A DNA stretch of 64,000 nt from Polychytrium aggregatum (lineage: Eukaryota > Chytridiomycota > Chytridiomycetes > Polychytriales): contig NW_026516226.1 in NCBI RefSeq assembly GCF_025602895.1, positions 62,001-126,000 of the forward strand. Reading direction: 5' to 3'. The notes beneath the pieces are model-generated. The model was not told where the DNA came from. It did not search any database and was given only the letters and a program-made list of their open reading frames with translations. Below, one piece after another: positions 58,616 to 64,000 of the stretch. Numbering within the stretch: position 1 is the first letter of the stretch; every line of letters starts with the position of its first letter. A program made the position numbers and the translations under genes.

Positions 58616-61241
58616 TCAGAGCTTGTCGTCGGTGACCATTTCTGATAGCATTTCGGGATCGTTAGGAGCTGGCGACGAACTCTTGATATTCCGGGGTCTG
58701 CCATGGCAATTGAACTTTTGATGACGAACTACCGCATCCTGAAAGAGAACCAGACACGGCAATGTGCAAAGGTCAGCATGGCGACAGCTGCTTCCTTGCC
58801 GCCACACCTCCAGGCCCGGTCATCGCGCAATCTACAACAAACGAGCACGAAAGTGAGAGCGTCATCACCCAAGACAAACGAGACACGAGCACCCACCCTC
58901 CGATGGAAGCTTGACCCGCACTGGTCGCACTTGAAGAGACTTTCGTCGCTCGTAAAGTGGCCGCGCAGGTGCCGCTTCATGTCATTGTGCCGAACGAACG
59001 ACGAGGTGCAGTTGGCATGTGGGCACGAGTACCGCTTGACCCCTGGAGTGCCGAGTGGCCGGTGAGTTGGGCGAAGAGACGGCGGTTCCAGAGGGAAAGA
59101 AACAGAAGAAACCTCAGTTAGCGAGACTGTGATGCCAGTCGAGAGTGCGATACCAGGAACTAATCGGCCAGGTGCCATTTGAGTGACAGCGCGGGTCGCT
59201 TGATATTCGGCACATCCAGGCGCGCAAAACACCTGGCTCGGCGCAGACACGGCCAGCCTCCTACCTTCATGCGAGTCGATATGGGCCTGGAGATTGCCGT
59301 TACGGGTGAATGCCCGATCGCAGCCTTGGATGGGACAGACAAAGCGACCTTTCTGGTTTTGGGCCGGCGAAGGGTCTCGGTCGAGGTTGGTCATCCTGTC
59401 AAAGCCGGTGGCCAGATCGTCCTGGGAAAATCCGATGATGGGCGGTGGCGTGTGAGACTTGCGAGGATCGGCATAAATCGGGCTCGGAGACAAGCTCAAA
59501 CCATAGTAGTTGGTCGGAGAGGTAGCTAGCGACATTGAGTATGGGGAGGGTGGATGGAGTAGCTTGACATCGTCTGGGAGGGCAGATTGCACACAAGTCA
59601 GAAAGAAATACAAATGCACAATGGCGAGACGGATCGAGCAGTCTGCAGCGCTGGCCGCTGAAATTCCTATAGTGGGCCCAGTCCCATAGCCTCTCAACAA
59701 TGCCGGGAGACAGCCAGGTCGCAACTGTGCGACCGACTCGACCAGGTCGCAAACTCACCACAGTGATCGGTCGCATAGTGCTTTCTTCTCTGTGCATTTG
59801 ACACAAATGTGCGATTGCAGCCAAGGACTTGGCATGGCCAGGTGATGGCGTTTGTGTAGGGAGAGAATGCCGCATATGCCTGCGAGGCCACGCCGTAAGG
59901 TCCGAAGCTGATCACTCGCGATGTTCGCGGAGTGTGAGGCGACCGGGCGAGAAGTGGCGACTGTTGATGCAAGTTAAGCTCCGAGAGTGCGGGCGCAGAG
60001 GTAGGCGGGTTGCTGAGGGCTCGCAAGTGCAAAGGAGCTTGCAACGTATCGATCGTGGGTGTGCTCGAGCCCAAGTCAGGCGAGACAGCTTGAAACAGAA
60101 TCGAGTCGCTGGCACAAAAGTTGTTCGCGAGCGAGCTCTGTTGGGCGAGGAGTGAGCCAGGCAGGGGAGTGTCTCGACCCGCATTTGCATTCTGCCTGGC
60201 GTCGGTGTATAATTTTTGAACGGACGACGCAGCCGATACGATTGATGGAGTCGGTCCCAGCGATGGGGTAAACTGCTGGAGAGGGGAAGAGATGCCTTGG
60301 AAAGGACTCACAGCCCGGTGAGCGAACGCGAGCTCGTGAGTACTGCTGGCCATGGGCAACGGATCCAGGCCCGGCGACGGGAGCAGGCCGTTTGTCATGA
60401 TCGGGTTCGGGCTGAGGCTGGAGAGACGCAGATTCTGTGGCGAAATATCGGCCTGGCCACCTGAGGTGCTCTGGGGGAATACATACTGGTCCGGGATTTG
60501 GTCCAAGCTGGTTACGGAGCCGGGCAGCATCAGGAGCGAAGAGGAGTTGACGGCGTTGATGGCGTTGGCGCTTGACGGCACACTTGCAGCCCGGGAGGTG
60601 GAAGGATCGAGGAACCCAGACTTGGCTAGAGCAAGGATTTGCTGTTGACCCGAGTCGCATTCCATGTTGATGGTGTCGTTGGAGCTTTCGTTTCTGGGAG
60701 GGTTGGGAGGGTTGAAGAGACCGGGGGCGCTGGAGACAGTCGGGGTTTCTGATGGCTTTCCCCATGGGTCTTGGTTGAGGATTTCGAAAAACTCCTTTGC
60801 ATAAAAGTCCATGGTTGCGTTTTGCAGCGAATAAGGCTGAGGCGAGAGGGGACCGATGCTCGAGAGGCTGTTTGGCAATAGCGACTCGATGATGGCCGGT
60901 GCACACTGCATCTCGCTCATGGCGCGCTGGCGAAAGCGAGAAGCGTTCCCCTTGGGGTCGTCCGAAGCCGTCACGATGATCTGGGGCGGCATGGAGGATG
61001 GCTCGACGATGGTATCGGTGGAAACAAGATCGGGGTTGAAGTTGTTGTTGAGATCCAGGATGTCAAAGGCCTCGATAACAGAGCCATCGATCGGCGACGG
61101 AGGTACTTGTCCCGATGGAGAGGTGAGCGAGAAGATGGGAGAGTGCTGGGCGCTCTGGGTGATGGGATGGGGCGAAGGTGAAAGGAGTCGTTCCGGCTTC
61201 AGGTCGAAATTGGTGGAGTGGGTGTGCCAGAGCGAATGCAT
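58616..61241 (-). CDS. C2H2 zinc-finger transcription factor, four fingers
   Basis: This is a probable DNA-binding regulator. Four exons (61241-59759, 59573-59265, 59042-58897, 58738-58616) sum to 2061 nt, or 686 aa. The first 465 residues are Ser/Pro/Asn/Gln-rich and look like activation and low-complexity regions. Finger 1 (WPCQVLGCNRTF ... HYATDH) ends at the first junction. A 75-residue Ser/Pro linker follows, then finger 2 (CPIQGCDRAF ... HIDSH), finger 3 (CPHANCTSSF ... HLRGH) and finger 4 (CDQCGSSFHRR joined to DAVVRHQKFNCH). Finger 4 is completed only after splicing, which supports the model. The C-terminal tail is short and acidic. The pattern resembles fungal stress or nutrient regulators, but I cannot name an orthologue. 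The 5' leader region is unusually long. Confidence 0.85.
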
Positions 61242-61849
61242 AATAAAGCGACCGTATATCTGAGGCGGTTGAGGAACGTCGCCTGGACAGGCAGTGCTGG
61301 AAGGTCAGGGGCACAAGCGAGTACTTGGCGGTTGCCTGGGAAAGCGACGTGTTGGACGGACTTGAGGGCGTGACCCAGGGGCTGGAGCAAAGGGGGTGGT
61401 GCCAGGGGAGCGGCGAGGCGGACGACGATAAAGGCGTGATGGGGTGAGGGCGGACAAAGGCGAGCAATGGAAGTAGGATGCAGCAGCGAAACGCAAGCAA
61501 CGAGGGCAAGCGGCGGACGAAAAGACAGGAAGGTAAGGGAGAGGAGGGGAGCCAGTTGACAGATGGAAGACGACAGGCAGGAGCGACTCAACACCAAGCA
61601 GTCGAGCAATCGGATCCGCAGGCGAAACACGCTGGTGGGATTCAATGGATTGATGGGAGAGAGGAGCGCCGGAGGAGCAGACGAGAGCGGGATTTGCCGG
61701 GGTAGAAGGCGAAGGACTCGGCGATGAAGGATGGGCTGTACGGGTCAAGTAGTCTCGCGGGCAACAGGGGGGTGGGAAGCGAGGACTGCGAGAGAGCGAC
61801 GAGAGGGCAGCGGGAGGAGGGCGAGAAGGCACCCAGCGAAGAGCGGGAA

Positions 61850-61882
61850 AACAGCCAGAGAACAGCCAGAGAACAGCCAGAG
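61850..61882. repeat. 11-bp tandem repeat AACAGCCAGAG x3
   Basis: Three perfect copies lie in the presumed 5' leader of the C2H2 gene. Confidence 0.9.
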
Positions 61883-62253
61883 AGCAACGGGGACGACAGG
61901 CAAACAGAGGAGGTTCTGGGGAAGCAGGAATGCAGGCGAGAAGGCTCGACCAACACCGACGCCGAGGAAATGACCGGGAAGAGCAAGTATTGGCTGGTGA
62001 GTCGTTTGGTCGGTTGGCTGGCTGATAAGTTTGCTGTTTGGTTGGTTACTTGATTAGTCGGCTGTGGTGTAATCAGAAACAGAGAACAATCGAGGCCCGC
62101 ACGCCGATGCCATTGGGCAGAGAGATAGACAAACAGCGCCGGCGCAGATGCAGTGTCGATAGTGCGATAGACGCTGTGCGACCAGGCAAAGATCGGCCAC
62201 ACTCTGTATGGGCAGCGTCGCTGCTGGCAATGCCCAAGCATCCGGCGCTGCTC

Positions 62254-62322
62254 GAGCATTGAGCATTGAGCATTGAGCATTGAGCATTGAGCATTGAGCA
62301 TTGAGCATTGAGCACTGAGCAT
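62254..62322. repeat. Heptamer minisatellite GAGCATT x8-9
   Basis: Eight perfect copies, one variant (GAGCACT) and a partial copy are in tandem. The unit is not a multiple of three, yet all three minus frames stay open for part of it, giving a cysteine- and Met-rich pseudo-peptide. Confidence 0.95.
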
Positions 62323-62760
62323 GTTGAAGATGCAGCGCTCCCTGTTTTGAGCCAGGCATGGTGCTAGTTTCTGAGTCCTGGATACACCTGTCCATCGTTG
62401 CTGCTGCTGCTGGTGCAAAGATCCACCAGGGCTGCTCGCTCCCACGGCGCCTTGGGCCGGGCTTGGCGTCCGTCCTCAAAACCAGGCCGCCCTCGGCCAG
62501 GGCCTGCTTCTCCTTGCCCGCGATCTTCATCGCCACGATGTGAGCACCTCGCCGTCTGCCGCCACGGACAAACCTGCATCCGGTTGACTGACTTGCTTCC
62601 CTTTGCTCTGGCCTGCAGGTTCGCCGCCACGACCAATGACCAGGGTATATATATATAGATATCGAGTGCTGGCAGCTCCCTCTCCCTCCCGCTTTACATG
62701 GGTCGCAGCGACCGCCTGTTTTGCACGAGTGTCTGGCTCGCTCACTCACACCATCCCCGA

Positions 62761-64000
62761 TGCATTCTCAGCGAGCCTGCTTTCCCTGGCAACGATCGAG
62801 TCTCGCTTTGCCAATTCGGTCATTCCCGAGCTGGACTTGGTCAACACTGGTCAGAACACCATCCGATCCGCCATCGACAACCTCGAATGGCTCAAGAGCC
62901 AACTCCTGCGGCATCTCGACGCCGACGAAAGCGAACTTGGCTCATTCCGGAGGCAAAAGACCCGCCTCTTGCTCGACAAGATCGATCAGGAATGCGCGCT
63001 CTATGAGCAATTCGTCGGTGCCAACGGTAATGCCTCAGAGCTGAAACCATGCCGCCAGATGTGTCTTGTTGTTTCAGCTATCGACTCGAGTCTCTGAACG
63101 GAGAGGAAGCGAGCTGCTCTCCAGGTTGCAAAGGCTGGAACGGTGCTCTGTTGGGCAGAGCCGACATCGCTCTGGAGTCTCAATACCAGGGGCCTATGCG
63201 GACTCGTTGCGGCACTGACATAACCCTCCCACCCTTAGCTGCGAACCTAACCCTGGAGCACATCATGATGTCCGTGAACGACGAAGACGATAGCGACGAT
63301 CTTGCTGAGGCATCTTTCGACATTCCAATGGAGCTCTCCGACTCGGGAACCTCTGGCTTGATTGTGACGGTAAATGTTGCTGCCTCTTGGACTCCCATGT
63401 TGCAGCATATAGCTGCAATGCATGGCACTACCCAATAGCCACAGTCCAATAGCCACAGCCCTGCGATAGCCCTGGGGCTTCATTCGAAACCCTCTAATCT
63501 GACCGCGAGCGCCATGTCCTCGAACAGGAGAGCGAAGGAGGCACGACCAGTGGGATGCTCACTCCTTTGGCTGCCCACTCAAAGGCCGCGAACCGCTTGT
63601 CGATATCGTCGTTTGCGTCCCTCCCATCCGTCACCTCGCTGCCGTCCTTCATATCCCAAGAGAGCCAGCCAACGCTGGGCCAGAGGTCGATTCAAATATC
63701 GCCGGGTCCGCACGACTCTTGCCGGTGGACGTTCTTATCCAAGATATCGAGTCAGCTGCTGGACTCATTATCGAATCATGGGGCAATGACCTCATTTGCA
63801 GTAAGCATCATCGCACACCTCCGCAAGCCATGGCAAGCTCGCTGGCTTGGATGGATTTATGAATGCGCGACATACGGAGGAGAACATCAGCCACTTCTTG
63901 CTCTAACCGTGCCCGACCGCCGATAGGTTGCTGGAGGATTCGCTGTAGGAACCTCACGTGCCAAAGTTCTCCTCTTCGACTTCAACCAAGTGCTCCAGGG
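62761..64000 (+). CDS. VPS8: VPS8 (CORVET subunit), 5' part
   Basis: Vps8 is the Rab5/Vps21-binding subunit of the CORVET endosomal tether. Only its N-terminal part lies in the window. A first helical block ends at 63026 (DLVNTGQNTIRSAIDNLEWL then ESELGSFRRQKTRLLLDKID). A following exon ends at 63369 and contains the segment ITLPPLAANLTLEHIMMSV plus an acidic stretch and FDIPMELSDSG, recalling the human TLESILNETDDEDE region. Another (about 63528-63800) ends LSKISSQLLDSLSNHG, and the last (63927 onward) reads VAGGFAVGTSRAKVLLFDFN, matching the start of the VPS8 propeller. The first junction and the start codon are not resolved: the furthest ATG in frame is at 62603, overlapping a TATA-rich stretch. 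Identification rests mainly on the last two exons. Confidence 0.72.

Larger units (their letters stand above)
61242..62602. promoter_or_regulatory. Long divergent spacer C2H2 factor / VPS8
   Basis: This 1.36-kb spacer carries two minisatellites (61850-61882 and 62254-62322) and long Ser/Pro-rich open frames on the minus strand (61305-61832, 61642-62445) that I judge non-coding. A TATATATATATA stretch lies slightly downstream at 62645-62657. It probably contains the promoters, with a long leader for the zinc-finger gene. Confidence 0.5.

Noticed and set aside
61305-62445. Ser/Pro-rich and Cys/Met-repeat open frames on the minus strand
   Set aside because: They arise from tandem repeats and skewed composition upstream of the C2H2 gene and show no domain or plausible splice continuation.
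1-64000. Search by eye for transposons, LTR or virus-derived elements, rRNA, tRNA and attachment sites
   Set aside because: No transposase, reverse transcriptase, integrase or capsid-like frame, no long terminal repeats and no convincing cloverleaf were seen. Low-copy degraded elements could escape a reading by eye.

Overview
The window reads as a gene-dense, GC-rich nuclear segment of a fungus. About 20 protein genes lie in 64 kb on both strands, most split by short GT-AG introns, many between about 70 and 300 bp. Homologies are eukaryotic throughout: RPL30, BRX1, eIF2B-alpha, RPAP1, PRPF6, SNRNP40, VPS54, VPS8 and folliculin. A Vps3844/DUF3844-type C-terminus (36434-39149) points to fungi. 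A Jouberin/AHI1 homologue, a ciliary transition-zone protein, points to a lineage that still builds a flagellum. Together these suggest a zoosporic, chytrid-like fungus; that is inference, not proof.

Layout: PWWP-domain gene (-, runs off the left edge), RPL30 (+), folliculin (-), an unrecognised 519-aa gene (-), cytosolic phospholipase A2-like (+), BRX1 (-), mitochondrial aspartyl-tRNA synthetase (+), AHI1 (-), VPS54 (-), an orphan 304-aa ORF (-), a 547-aa coiled-coil gene (+), eIF2B-alpha (+), Vps3844-like (+), RPAP1 (+), DUS4 (-), SNRNP40 (+), a 1397-aa coiled-coil gene (+), PRPF6 (+), a four-finger C2H2 factor (-) and VPS8 (+, runs off the right edge). I built exon models by hand from splice signals, reading phase and remembered family alignments. 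For most multi-exon genes the summed exon lengths are an exact multiple of three. Unresolved junctions are stated in the entries (FLCN, AHI1, Vps3844-like, VPS8).

Functional themes are housekeeping: ribosome assembly and translation (RPL30, BRX1, eIF2B-alpha, mitochondrial AspRS, DUS4), U5 snRNP (SNRNP40, PRPF6), Pol II assembly (RPAP1), endosome-Golgi tethering (VPS54 of GARP, VPS8 of CORVET), TORC1/lysosome signalling (FLCN), lipid hydrolysis and the cilium. Neighbours do not form an operon-like pathway. Several pairs share short divergent spacers (PWWP/RPL30, BRX1/AspRS, DUS4/SNRNP40).

I saw no transposon, virus-derived element, rRNA, convincing tRNA or CRISPR array. The non-coding features that stand out are short tandem repeats in introns and spacers, above all a 95-bp strictly alternating purine-pyrimidine tract next to a 3' splice site in the eIF2B-alpha gene. 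Two introns appear to use GC donors. The least explained items are the 519-aa gene, the 1397-aa coiled-coil gene and the AHI1 homologue itself.
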